Below, piece after piece: positions 36,529-44,382 of a stretch of DNA of 64,000 nt. A program made the translations under genes and the position numbers. Within the stretch, counting starts at the first letter, position 1. Every line of letters starts with the position of its first letter. The notes beneath the pieces were generated by a model. The model worked only from the letters and a program-made list of their open reading frames with translations, made no database searches and was not told the DNA's origin. The DNA is taken from positions 3,658,001 to 3,722,000 of the forward strand of contig NZ_JASVWB010000002.1 in assembly GCF_030287445.1 (NCBI RefSeq), written 5' to 3'. The DNA is from Streptomyces sp. ALI-76-A (GTDB lineage: Bacteria > Actinomycetota > Actinomycetes > Streptomycetales > Streptomycetaceae).

Positions 36529-37956
36529 CTACGACGCCGAGGGAGCCGCCGCGCCCGCGGCCTTCGCGGCCTCCCGCACCGCCCCGGCCACCGCGCCCGC
36601 GACCTTGTCGTTGAAGACGCTCGGGATGATGTAGTTCGCGTTCAGCTCGTCCTCGCTCACCACGTCCGCGAGGGCCTTCGCCGCCGCGATCATCATGTCG
36701 GTGTTCACCGTGCGGGACTGCGCGTCCAGCAGACCGCGGAAGACGCCCGGGAAGACCAGCACGTTGTTGATCTGGTTCGGGAAGTCCGAGCGGCCGGTGG
36801 CCACAACAGCCGCCGTCTGGCGGGCGATTGCCGGGTCCACCTCGGGATCCGGGTTCGCGAGCGCGAACACGATCGCGTTGTCGGCCATGGCGGCCACGTC
36901 GTCGCCGTCGAGGACGTTCGGGGCGGAGACGCCGATGAAGACGTCCGCGCCGCGCACGGCCGCCTTCAGCGTGCCGGTGAGACCCTCGGGGTTGGTGTTG
37001 TCGGCGATCCAGCGCAGCGCCGAGTCCGGGGCGGTGTCCACCAGGTCCTCGCGGCCGGCGTGGACCACGCCGTGGATGTCGGCGACGACGGCGTTCTTCA
37101 GGCCCGCCGCGATCAGCAGCTTGAGGATGGCCGTACCGGCCGCGCCGGCGCCGGACATGACGACCCGGATGTTCTCGATCGCCTTGCCCGCGACACGCAG
37201 CGCGTTCGTCAGGGCGGCCAGCACCACGATCGCCGTGCCGTGCTGGTCGTCGTGGAAGACGGGGATGTCGAGGGCCTCCCGCAGCCGCGCCTCGATCTCG
37301 AAGCAGCGCGGCGCGGAGATGTCCTCCAGGTTGATGCCGGCGAAGCCGGGCGCGATGGCCTTGACGATCTCGACGATCGCGTCGGTGTCCTGGGTGTCCA
37401 GGCACAGCGGCCAGGCGTCGATACCGGCGAACCGCTTGAAGAGGGCCGCCTTGCCCTCCATCACCGGCAGGGCGGCCTTGGGGCCGATGTTGCCGAGGCC
37501 CAGCACGGCCGAGCCGTCCGTCACGACCGCAACGGAGTTGCGCTTGATGGTGAGGCGGCGGGCGTCCTCGGGGTTCTCGGCGATCGCCATGCAGACCCGG
37601 GCGACACCCGGCGTGTAGATCATCGAGAGGTCGTCACGGTTGCGGATGGGGTGCTTGGACTGCATCTCGATCTTGCCGCCGAGGTGCATGAGGAACGTAC
37701 GGTCCGAGACCTTGCCCAGCGTGACGCCCTCGATGTCGCGCAGCTGCTCGACGATCTCGTCGGCGTGCGCGGTGGAGGTGGCCGCGATGGTGACGTCGAT
37801 CCGGAGCTTCTCGTGGCCGGAGGCGGTCACGTCGAGGCCGGTCACCGAGCCTCCGTGGGACTCGACGGCCCCGGTGAGCTGGGAGACCGCGGTTCCGCTC
37901 GCGGGCACCTCCAGCCGGACCGTCATCGAGTAGGAGACGCTGGGCGCCGTTGCCAT
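36529..37956 (-). CDS. NAD(P)-dependent malic enzyme with N-terminal ACT domain
   Basis: The 475-residue enzyme decarboxylates malate to pyruvate. An ACT regulatory domain (about 8-85) precedes the malic N domain (about 95-220, with SMIYTPGVARVCMAIAENP, SVAVVTDGSAVLGLGNIGP and CFEIEARLREALDIPVFHDDQHGT) and the NAD-binding domain (about 230-460, with VVMSGAGAAGTAILKLL). This layout matches the Streptomyces malic enzyme in the same chromosomal position. Cofactor preference cannot be settled by eye. The start is ATG 37956. Confidence 0.93.
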   Translation of the reverse strand: MATAPSVSYSMTVRLEVPASGTAVSQLTGAVESHGGSVTGLDVTASGHEKLRIDVTIAATSTAHADEIVEQLRDIEGVTLGKVSDRTFLMHLGGKIEMQSKHPIRNRDDLSMIYTPGVARVCMAIAENPEDARRLTIKRNSVAVVTDGSAVLGLGNIGPKAALPVMEGKAALFKRFAGIDAWPLCLDTQDTDAIVEIVKAIAPGFAGINLEDISAPRCFEIEARLREALDIPVFHDDQHGTAIVVLAALTNALRVAGKAIENIRVVMSGAGAAGTAILKLLIAAGLKNAVVADIHGVVHAGREDLVDTAPDSALRWIADNTNPEGLTGTLKAAVRGADVFIGVSAPNVLDGDDVAAMADNAIVFALANPDPEVDPAIARQTAAVVATGRSDFPNQINNVLVFPGVFRGLLDAQSRTVNTDMMIAAAKALADVVSEDELNANYIIPSVFNDKVAGAVAGAVREAAKAAGAAAPSAS

Positions 37957-38117
37957 GGCCGACTTCCTCTGCTTTCACCTGTGACGCTGGATGCTGTCCG
38001 ATCGTCGCACCTACCGCCGAGTAGGCGTTAGCCGGGTGGGATTGCGAACGTTGTGTTCGCCGGACGGCCATCGGAACGCACCGGGCGGCCACAGAATCCG
38101 CCAGGGAACCGGCACAG

Positions 38118-38256
38118 AGAAGAGACCCACGTCACTCGGTGACGTGGGTCTCCTCGATGCTGAGTGGCACCGACCCGCCATGCTCGCCTCGCGGCAAGTG
38201 GTCGCTCGTAGCGACGAAGGTTGGGCCCGGGGGCTTGGATCGGGCCGGTGCCACAT
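38118..38256 (-). ncRNA. Probable small structured RNA with its own terminator
   Basis: The 355-base gap between the helD and malic-enzyme genes contains nested complementary elements. An outer helix pairs GTGGCACCGACCCG (38164-38177) with CGGGCCGGTGCCAC (38241-38254), with one wobble or mismatch. Inside is GTCGCT-CGT-AGCGAC (38201-38215). On the minus strand this fold is followed by a perfect 13-bp hairpin (38122-38152) and TTCTCT, i.e. an intrinsic terminator. A TAGCCT box at 38264-38259 would place a minus-strand transcription start at the 5' edge of the outer helix. No open frame of sensible codon use crosses it. An RNA of about 135 nt is predicted. Confidence 0.6.
38122..38152 (-). terminator. 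Perfect 13-bp terminator hairpin
   Basis: Arms GAGACCCACGTCA (38122-38134) and TGACGTGGGTCTC (38140-38152) flank the loop CTCGG. On the minus strand it is followed by TTCTCTGTG. It ends either the helD transcript (160 bases past its stop) or the predicted small RNA. Confidence 0.9.
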
Positions 38257-38311
38257 CCAGGCTAACAAACAGGAGCCGGAAGACCATTCCCGTGCGCGGA
38301 GTTCACCGGAA

Positions 38312-40624
38312 TCAGTCCCGCAGCAGGTCCGGCAGCCCGGTCGCGTCGGGCGCGTCCCGCTCCCCCGACACCACCGTGAGCTGCTGCGTCGCCCGGGTGA
38401 GAGCGACGTAGAGCACCCGCAGCCCGGCCGGGGACTCGTCCGCGATCTCCGCCGGGGAGACGACCACCGTCGCGTCGTACTCCAGCCCCTTGGCCTCCAG
38501 GCTGCCGAGGGCCACCACGCGGTCGCCGAGCCCGGCGAGCCAGCGCCGGGCCTCCTCGCGGCGGTTCATGGCGACGACCACGCCGACCGTGCCGTCGACG
38601 AGGTCGAGCAGCCGGGCGGCCTCGGCCCGGACGGTCTGCGCGAGGGAGTCCCGTACGACGGCGAAGCGCGGCTGGACGCCGGTGGAGCGCACCGCCGAGG
38701 GGGACTCGGCGCCCGGCATGGCCAGCGCCAGCACCTTGGCGGCCAGTTCGGCGATCTCGGCCGGGTTGCGGTAGTTCACGGTCAGCTCGAAGCGGCGGCG
38801 CGGACGGCTGCCGAGCGCCTCGTCACGGGCCTGGGCCGCCTCGTCGGGGTCGGACCAGGAGGACTGGGCCGGGTCGCCGACGACCGTCCAGGTGGCGTGC
38901 CGGCCCCGGCGGCCGAGCATCCGCCACTGCATCGGGGTGACGTCCTGGGCCTCGTCGACGATGACGTGCGCGTACTCGGTGCGTTCCTGGGCGAGCCGCT
39001 CGGCCCGCTCGCGCTGGGTCTCCTCGCGGACCGGCATCAGCTCCTCCAGGCCGGTGAGCTGGTCGAGCGGGTCCAGCTCACGTCTGCGGCGCGGGCGGGC
39101 CGGGGCGCCGACGATCGCCTGGAGCTCGTCGAGCATGGCGATGTCGTGCACGGAGTGGCCGTCCCGGCGCAGGGAGCGGGCCACCTTGCGGACCTCTCCG
39201 GGGTTGAGGATCCGGCGGGCCCAGCGGCCGAGGCGCCGCTCGTCGGCCATCGCGGCGAGGACGGCCTTCGGGGTCAGCTCCGGCCACCAGGCGTCGAGGA
39301 ACTCGATGAAGGCGTCCTCGGAGCTGACGTCCTCGTCGAAGGAGGACCGCAGCTCGGCGGCCAGCTCGGGGTCGGTGTGCCGGCCGGCCGCGCCGGACCG
39401 CGCCCACAGGGCGTCCAGGAGCAGCTTGCGGACGCGGGGACGCAGCAGGTTCACGGGGGCGGTGCCGCCGAGGGCGTTCTGCCGGACGCGGTCGAGCTCG
39501 GCGGCCTCCAGCTCCAGCCGCCGCCCGAAGGCGACGACTCTGAGCCGGGCCGGCGCGTCGTACGGCTCCAGGGCTCCGCGGGCGGCCTTCCGCAGCACCT
39601 TCAGCATGCGGTACGAGCCCTTGGCGCGGGCCACCGCCGGGGAGTCGTACTGGGTCGCCTCGACGCCGTCGACGAGCGAGCCGATCGCCCGGATGGCGAC
39701 CTGGCCCTCCTCGCCGAGGGAGGGCAGCACGCCCTCGGTGTACGCGACGAGCAGCGGGGTCGGGGAGACGATCAGGATGCCGCCCGCGTACCGGCGCCGG
39801 TCCTGGTAGAGCAGGTAGGCCGCCCGGTGCAGGGCGACGGCCGTCTTGCCGGTGCCCGGGCCGCCCTCGACGTACGTCACGGAGGCGGCGGGGGCGCGGA
39901 TCACCAGGTCCTGCTCGGCCTGGATGGAGGCGACGATGTCCCGCATGGTGTGGGTGCGCGCCTGGCCGAGGGCGGCCATCAGGGCCCCGTCGCCGATCAC
40001 GGGCAGTTCGTCGCCGCCGAGGAACGCCTTCAGCTCGGGACGCATCAGATCGTCCTCGACGCCGAGCACCCTGCGCCCCTTGGAGCGGATGACGCGCCGG
40101 CGCACCACCCGCCCCGGGTCGACCGGGGTGGAGCGGTAGAACGGGGCGGCGGCGGGCGCCCGCCAGTCGATGACCAGCGGGCTGTAGTCCTGGTCGAGGA
40201 CACCGATGCGGCCGATGTGCAGGGTCTCGGCGATCTCGGCGGTGTTGTCGTCCCGCACGGCGCCCTCGGCGGGTTCCACGGCGGTGTAGGCGCCGTCGGG
40301 CCCCTTCCTGCCGTCCTTGCCCGGCAGCAGGTCGATGCGGCCGAAGAGGAAGTCCTCGAACTCGTTGTTGAGGCGGTTGAGGTGCACCCCCGCCCGGAAG
40401 ACCTGGGCGTCCCGTTCGGCGAGCGCGCCGGGCGTGCCGACCTGACCGCGCTTGGCCGCGTCGTTCATGAGGAATTCGGCCTCGTGGATCTTCTCCTCGA
40501 GGCGCTGGTACACACGGTTCAGGTGTGCCTGTTCGACGCTGATCTCTCGCTTCCGCACGGAGTCCTGGTGGACTTCCTGGGCGGAGTCGTGAACCGCGGT
40601 TTCCTGCTGAGCCTGAGCGGCCAC
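38312..40624 (-). CDS. helD: HelD-type RNA-polymerase-associated helicase-like protein
   Basis: The 770-residue protein belongs to the UvrD-like HelD family. Class II HelD proteins bind RNA polymerase, pry it off DNA and recycle it, and a paralogue (HelR) gives rifampicin tolerance. A charged N-terminal coiled coil (about 20-85) corresponds to the arm that enters the secondary channel. The ATPase core has Walker A VEGGPGTGKTAVALHRA (about 255-271), VDEAQDVTPMQW, GDPAQSSW and the C-terminal YVALTRATQQL. The start is GTG 40624. Its neighbour is the sigU operon, but an 80-base gap and independent starts suggest separate control. Confidence 0.88.
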   Translation of the reverse strand: MAAQAQQETAVHDSAQEVHQDSVRKREISVEQAHLNRVYQRLEEKIHEAEFLMNDAAKRGQVGTPGALAERDAQVFRAGVHLNRLNNEFEDFLFGRIDLLPGKDGRKGPDGAYTAVEPAEGAVRDDNTAEIAETLHIGRIGVLDQDYSPLVIDWRAPAAAPFYRSTPVDPGRVVRRRVIRSKGRRVLGVEDDLMRPELKAFLGGDELPVIGDGALMAALGQARTHTMRDIVASIQAEQDLVIRAPAASVTYVEGGPGTGKTAVALHRAAYLLYQDRRRYAGGILIVSPTPLLVAYTEGVLPSLGEEGQVAIRAIGSLVDGVEATQYDSPAVARAKGSYRMLKVLRKAARGALEPYDAPARLRVVAFGRRLELEAAELDRVRQNALGGTAPVNLLRPRVRKLLLDALWARSGAAGRHTDPELAAELRSSFDEDVSSEDAFIEFLDAWWPELTPKAVLAAMADERRLGRWARRILNPGEVRKVARSLRRDGHSVHDIAMLDELQAIVGAPARPRRRRELDPLDQLTGLEELMPVREETQRERAERLAQERTEYAHVIVDEAQDVTPMQWRMLGRRGRHATWTVVGDPAQSSWSDPDEAAQARDEALGSRPRRRFELTVNYRNPAEIAELAAKVLALAMPGAESPSAVRSTGVQPRFAVVRDSLAQTVRAEAARLLDLVDGTVGVVVAMNRREEARRWLAGLGDRVVALGSLEAKGLEYDATVVVSPAEIADESPAGLRVLYVALTRATQQLTVVSGERDAPDATGLPDLLRD

Positions 40625-40704
40625 CGGGCCCCCTTCTGACGTGCTGGGCAGCCGTCAACCGTACGCGAAGGTGGGCCCGGGAAGCTATGCGTGCGCTCAG
40701 TGGG

Positions 40705-41532
40705 TCATACGTCGATCTCGACGAGCTTCTTCCCGTCGGCGAAGTCGACGACCTCGATGCGGTCCGTCTCGTCGGGGGTCATGGACACGCCGCCGGTGAT
40801 GTAGAGCGGGTTCCGGGCCTGCTCGGTGGTGGCGTCCGGGAGGCCGTAGCCCGCGGGCGGGACGGACCAGGTGGTGGCCGTCTCACGCTCGCCGTTCTTC
40901 CCGACGAAGATCAGGGAGCACTTGAGCGGGCCCTTGACCCCCTTGAGCTCGAGCACCGGCTCGGTGCCCCAGAGCTTCTTCTGCAGGGCGACGGTCGCAC
41001 TGACGTTCGTCGTGGGGTCGGTCGCCGAGACCTTGTCCTCGATGGTGCCGAAGAGGTCCTTGGAGGGGTTGGCCGCGAGGACCTGGTTGCCGCCGCCCTC
41101 CGAGTCGCCGCCGCTCGTCGCCACGGCGGCGAACGGGCCGGCGACGATGAGCGCGGCCGCGGCCGCCACCATGTAGAAGCCGCGCCGGCGCTTCTGGGCG
41201 CGGCGTTCGGCGACCTCGTCGACCAGCTTGTTCACCAGGCGCGGGCTGGGCTTGGCGGAGAGCGACTCGCCGATGGCGGGGGTGCCGGAGCCCGGCAGGT
41301 CCGCGAGGGCGGCCAGCATCGGCTCCATCCCGGCGAGCTCGTCGAGTTGCTGGGCGCACCACTCGCAGCCGGCGAGATGGACCTCGAAGGCGGTTGCCTC
41401 GGCGTCGTCGAGGATGCCGAGTGCGTAGGCGCCTACGGTCTCGTGTTCGTTCGGACCCGGAGATCCCATCATGGGGCCAGACATACCCGAACCACCCGTA
41501 CCGAATCCCTGTGATCCCCCGTAAACACTCAT
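40705..41532 (-). CDS. rsuA: Membrane anti-sigma factor of SigU (zf-HC2/RskA type)
   Basis: The 275-residue protein starts at ATG 41532, sharing one base with the sigU stop; GTG 41535 is an alternative. A cytoplasmic anti-sigma domain has the zinc-binding motif H-x3-C-x2-C (HLAGCEWC, about residues 53-60). It is followed by a basic KRRRGFYMV stretch, one transmembrane helix (about 120-140) and an extracytoplasmic RskA-like domain (about 150-275). It should hold SigU inactive until an envelope signal triggers release. Gene order and sequence match the S. coelicolor SigU-RsuA pair as I recall it. Confidence 0.88.
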   Translation of the reverse strand: MSVYGGSQGFGTGGSGMSGPMMGSPGPNEHETVGAYALGILDDAEATAFEVHLAGCEWCAQQLDELAGMEPMLAALADLPGSGTPAIGESLSAKPSPRLVNKLVDEVAERRAQKRRRGFYMVAAAAALIVAGPFAAVATSGGDSEGGGNQVLAANPSKDLFGTIEDKVSATDPTTNVSATVALQKKLWGTEPVLELKGVKGPLKCSLIFVGKNGERETATTWSVPPAGYGLPDATTEQARNPLYITGGVSMTPDETDRIEVVDFADGKKLVEIDV

Positions 41533-42107
41533 CACGCCGTCACCCCCCGCTCCTCCAGCGCCAGCTTCATCGACCGCAGGGCATAGAACACCCGGGAGCG
41601 GACGGTCCCGCTGGGTATGCCCAGGGTCTCGGCCGCCTCATTGACGGTACGACCCTTGAAATACGTCTCGACGAGCACCTCCCGGTGAGCCGGGGTCAGG
41701 TCGTCGAGCGCGTCGGACAACGTCATCAGCCACAGCGCCTTGTCGATCTCGTCCTCCGCGGGGATGACCTCCAGCGGCGACGGATCGACCTCCTGCGGCC
41801 GGGCCTGCCGGCTGCGGTGGCCGTCGATGACGATGCGCCGGGCGACCGTCACCAGCCAGGGGCGTACCGATCCGGTCGCTCGATTGAGCTGGCCGGCGTT
41901 CTTCCAGGCACGGATGAGTGTCTCCTGCACGACGTCCTCGGCTCTCTGCCGGTCGCCGGCAACCAGACGGAGGACATACGCAAGGAGGGGTCCGGCATGC
42001 TCTCTGTACAGCGCACGCATCAGCTCCTCATCAGGCTCCGAGGGCTGGGACATACGATGTCGGGCCCTCGTTCCACGTTCATTGGCCACGACGGAATCCT
42101 TGCGCAC
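41532..42107 (-). CDS. sigU: ECF RNA polymerase sigma factor SigU
   Basis: I set the start at GTG 42107, with GGAGGT five bases upstream; the longer upstream frame has no ribosome binding site. The 191-residue protein has sigma region 2 (about 25-95, with REHAGPLLAYVLRLVAGDRQRAEDVVQETLIRAWKN) and region 4 (about 130-185, with LTPAHREVLVETYFKGRTVNEAAETLGIPSGTVRSRVFYALR). It lacks region 3, as ECF factors do. In S. coelicolor SigU is linked to secreted proteins and differentiation. Translation is coupled to the anti-sigma gene. Confidence 0.92.
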   Translation of the reverse strand: MRKDSVVANERGTRARHRMSQPSEPDEELMRALYREHAGPLLAYVLRLVAGDRQRAEDVVQETLIRAWKNAGQLNRATGSVRPWLVTVARRIVIDGHRSRQARPQEVDPSPLEVIPAEDEIDKALWLMTLSDALDDLTPAHREVLVETYFKGRTVNEAAETLGIPSGTVRSRVFYALRSMKLALEERGVTA

Positions 42108-42325
42108 GCCCACCTCCGATGTCCGGGGGTTCCCCCAGTCGGTCGCTCGATCACGGGTACGGACGGCGTGAGTTGGATGTTCAACGTGGGGTGACAGTTT
42201 TCTTGTGGGTGACGTGACGAGGTTGGACATGGGTGCACATTCCCACCCCGCGATCTTTACATTTCCGTCACAGCGACAAGATCGAACCGACCGCCCGGGA
42301 CGTTGAGAAGGTAAACGATGTGTAA

Positions 42326-42340
42326 TCGAAGTCACTTCGA
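42326..42340. promoter_or_regulatory. 7-bp arm palindrome upstream of sigU
   Basis: TCGAAGTCACTTCGA is a perfect inverted repeat with a single central base, about 220 bases upstream of sigU and 33 beyond the CGNR gene stop. A weaker CGTTC-CACA-GAACG hairpin follows at 42345-42358 and may be the CGNR terminator. The palindrome could be an operator for the sigU transcript. Confidence 0.35.
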
Positions 42341-42372
42341 ATGTCGTTCCACAGAACGGACATAACGGCCAG

Positions 42373-42966
42373 TCAGGCGCGGGTGGGTGCCGTGCGGCGG
42401 CGGTGCCGGGCCACCCTTTCGCGGTTTCCGCAGACCTCACTGGAGCACCAGCGCCTCCTGCGCCCCCGTGACGTGTCGAGGTAGACGAGGGGGCAGTTGT
42501 CCCCTTCGCACCGGCGCAGCCCGGCCCGCGCGACCGGGTCGGTGAGCAGCTCCACGACGTCCCGCGCGACGGCACCGAGCAGCCCCGCGCACTCGGGCGG
42601 GGCGGCCAACTCCCGTACGAGCGTGCCGTCCTCGCCGGGTACGGCGACCGGGGCGGGCGGGGCGGCGCGGGCGAGTTCGTTGACCCGGGCGAGCGCGAGG
42701 TCGTACGGGCGCCCCTCGGGGGCGAGTCCGCCGGGCACCAACTTCCGTACCCGGCCGCGCAGTTCACGGAACCCGGCGAGCCAGGAGGCGTCGGCGTGCG
42801 TCAGCCCGGTGCCCGCCGGGACCAGTCCGGACGCGGCGATCCAGGCGCGCAGCGCCGCGACCGAGTGGAGGCGTTCGACGGGGTGGGTGGTGGCGAGGAG
42901 GTCCAGACAGATCCGCCCGGCGTCGAACCTCAGCTCGTACGCGTCGGTGGCCGTACCCAGTGCCAT
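42373..42966 (-). CDS. CGNR zinc-finger (ABATE domain) protein
   Basis: The 197-residue protein has an ABATE/DUF1470 domain (about 10-145) and a C-terminal CGNR zinc finger. The finger reads CEGDNCPLVYLDTSRGRRRRWCSSEVCGNRERVARHRRR (about 153-192); the four Cys and the CGNR motif are intact. The family is thought to bind DNA and act as a transcription regulator, mainly in actinobacteria. The start is ATG 42966. It is transcribed toward sigU but separated by 265 bases, so it is likely monocistronic. The target is unknown. Confidence 0.88.
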   Translation of the reverse strand: MALGTATDAYELRFDAGRICLDLLATTHPVERLHSVAALRAWIAASGLVPAGTGLTHADASWLAGFRELRGRVRKLVPGGLAPEGRPYDLALARVNELARAAPPAPVAVPGEDGTLVRELAAPPECAGLLGAVARDVVELLTDPVARAGLRRCEGDNCPLVYLDTSRGRRRRWCSSEVCGNRERVARHRRRTAPTRA

Positions 42967-43091
42967 GCGCCTGTCACCGCCTAGGGGTCACCCGGTGAGG
43001 AAACGTTCCCCTCACACAGTGCCTGCCCGATCCCCCCGCCGGAACCCCTCGTACCGGCGGTAAGGACGACAGTGGTGCCCCGGGTGCCCGC

Positions 43092-44243
43092 TCAGCCGTC
43101 CGAGTACTTGGCGTCGGCCGCCGGATCCAGCGCCAGCCGGTACCCGCGCTTGACGACCGTCTGGATCAGCTTCGGCGCCCCCAGAGCCGTCCGCAGACGC
43201 GCCATGGCCGTCTCCACGGCGTGCTCGTCGCGTCCGGCGCCGGGCAGCGCCCGCAGCAGCTCGGAGCGGGCCACCACCCATCCCGGGCGCCGGGACAGCG
43301 CCCGCATGAGCGACATCCCGGCCGGCGGGACCGGCTTCAGCTCGCCGTCCACCAGCACCGCGTGTCCCCGGATCTCCACCCGGTGACCGGCGATCGGCAG
43401 GGTGCGCGCCCGTCCCGGCAACTCCTGGCACAGCAGCTGGACCAGGGGTCCGAGGCGGAAGCGCTCGGGCGAGACCGTGTCGACGCCCCGGGCCTGGAGC
43501 GGCAGCGCGGTGACCGGGCCGACACACGCCGACAGCACGTCGTGGTTGAGCGCGGCGAGCAGTTCGGGCAGCAGACCGCGGTCCTCGGCGCGGGACAGCA
43601 GCGACGCGGCGGCCGGGGCACTGGTGAAGGTGAGCGCGTCCACCCCGCGCGAGACGGTCGCGTCCAGCAGCCGGTCCACCGGTCCGATGTCCTCCGGCGG
43701 CATCCACCGGTACACCGGGATCCCGAGCACCTCCGCTCCCCCGGCCCGCAGCGCCTCCACGAACCCGGGCAGCGGCTCGCCGTGCAGCTGGATGGCGATC
43801 CGGCGGTCCTCGACGCCCTCCTCCAGCAGCCGGTCGAGCACCTCGGCCATGGACTCGGAGGACGGCGACCACTCCTCGGTCAGTCCCGCGGCCCGTACCG
43901 CGCCCTTGACCTTGGGGCCGCGCGCGAGCAGTTCCACCCCGCGCAGCCGGGCCAGCAGGTCCTCGCCGAGGCCCCAGCCGTCGGCGGCCTCGATCCAGCC
44001 CCGGAAGCCGATGGCGGTCGTGGCGACCACGACGTCCGGCGCCTGGTCGATGACCTCCTTGGTCGCCGCCAGCAGCTCGCTGTCGTCGGCCAGCTGCACG
44101 ATGCGCAGGGCGGGGGCGTGCAGGACGGAGGCTCCGCGCCGCTGGAGCAGTGCGCCCAGCTCGTCGGCCCTGCGCGCGGCGGTCACTCCCACGGTGAACC
44201 CCGCGAGGGGCCCCTGGTTCGGTCGCTGCTGTTCGTCGTACAT
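43092..44243 (-). CDS. nnaR: NnaR-type nitrogen regulator (HemD domain plus winged helix)
   Basis: The 383-residue protein fuses a uroporphyrinogen-III synthase (HemD) domain (about 15-270, with FTVGVTAARRADELGALLQRRGA and DALTFTSAPAA) to a C-terminal OmpR-type winged helix (about 285-378, with LSRRPGWVVARSELLRALPG...VETAMARLRTAL and VVKRGYRLAL). This architecture is that of NnaR, which cooperates with GlnR in activating nitrate/nitrite assimilation genes in Streptomyces. The HemD half is thought to be regulatory rather than biosynthetic. The start is ATG 44243. It follows narK on the same strand. Confidence 0.9.
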   Translation of the reverse strand: MYDEQQRPNQGPLAGFTVGVTAARRADELGALLQRRGASVLHAPALRIVQLADDSELLAATKEVIDQAPDVVVATTAIGFRGWIEAADGWGLGEDLLARLRGVELLARGPKVKGAVRAAGLTEEWSPSSESMAEVLDRLLEEGVEDRRIAIQLHGEPLPGFVEALRAGGAEVLGIPVYRWMPPEDIGPVDRLLDATVSRGVDALTFTSAPAAASLLSRAEDRGLLPELLAALNHDVLSACVGPVTALPLQARGVDTVSPERFRLGPLVQLLCQELPGRARTLPIAGHRVEIRGHAVLVDGELKPVPPAGMSLMRALSRRPGWVVARSELLRALPGAGRDEHAVETAMARLRTALGAPKLIQTVVKRGYRLALDPAADAKYSDG

Positions 44244-44325
44244 AACTCTCGTCCCACACTCGAGTCGTTGCACCTGCGTGAGGCGGCCGCACCCAGGTAT
44301 GAGGTGCTGGCACCCGCATGCCGAG

Positions 44326-44355
44326 CGAGCCTGTCAATGGTGCGTGACAGGCTCG
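44326..44355 (-). terminator. Terminator of narK
   Basis: Arms CGAGCCTGTCA (44326-44336) and TGACAGGCTCG (44345-44355) pair perfectly over the loop ATGGTGCG, 27 bases past the narK stop and before the nnaR start. Confidence 0.85.
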
Positions 44356-44382
44356 GTTCGACTTGATGTCGGCGGTGTTACG

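Noticed and set aside
38139-38411. Small plus-strand frame across the intergenic RNA region
   Set aside because: It spans the perfect hairpin and the end of helD, has no ribosome binding site, and the pairing potential explains the sequence better.
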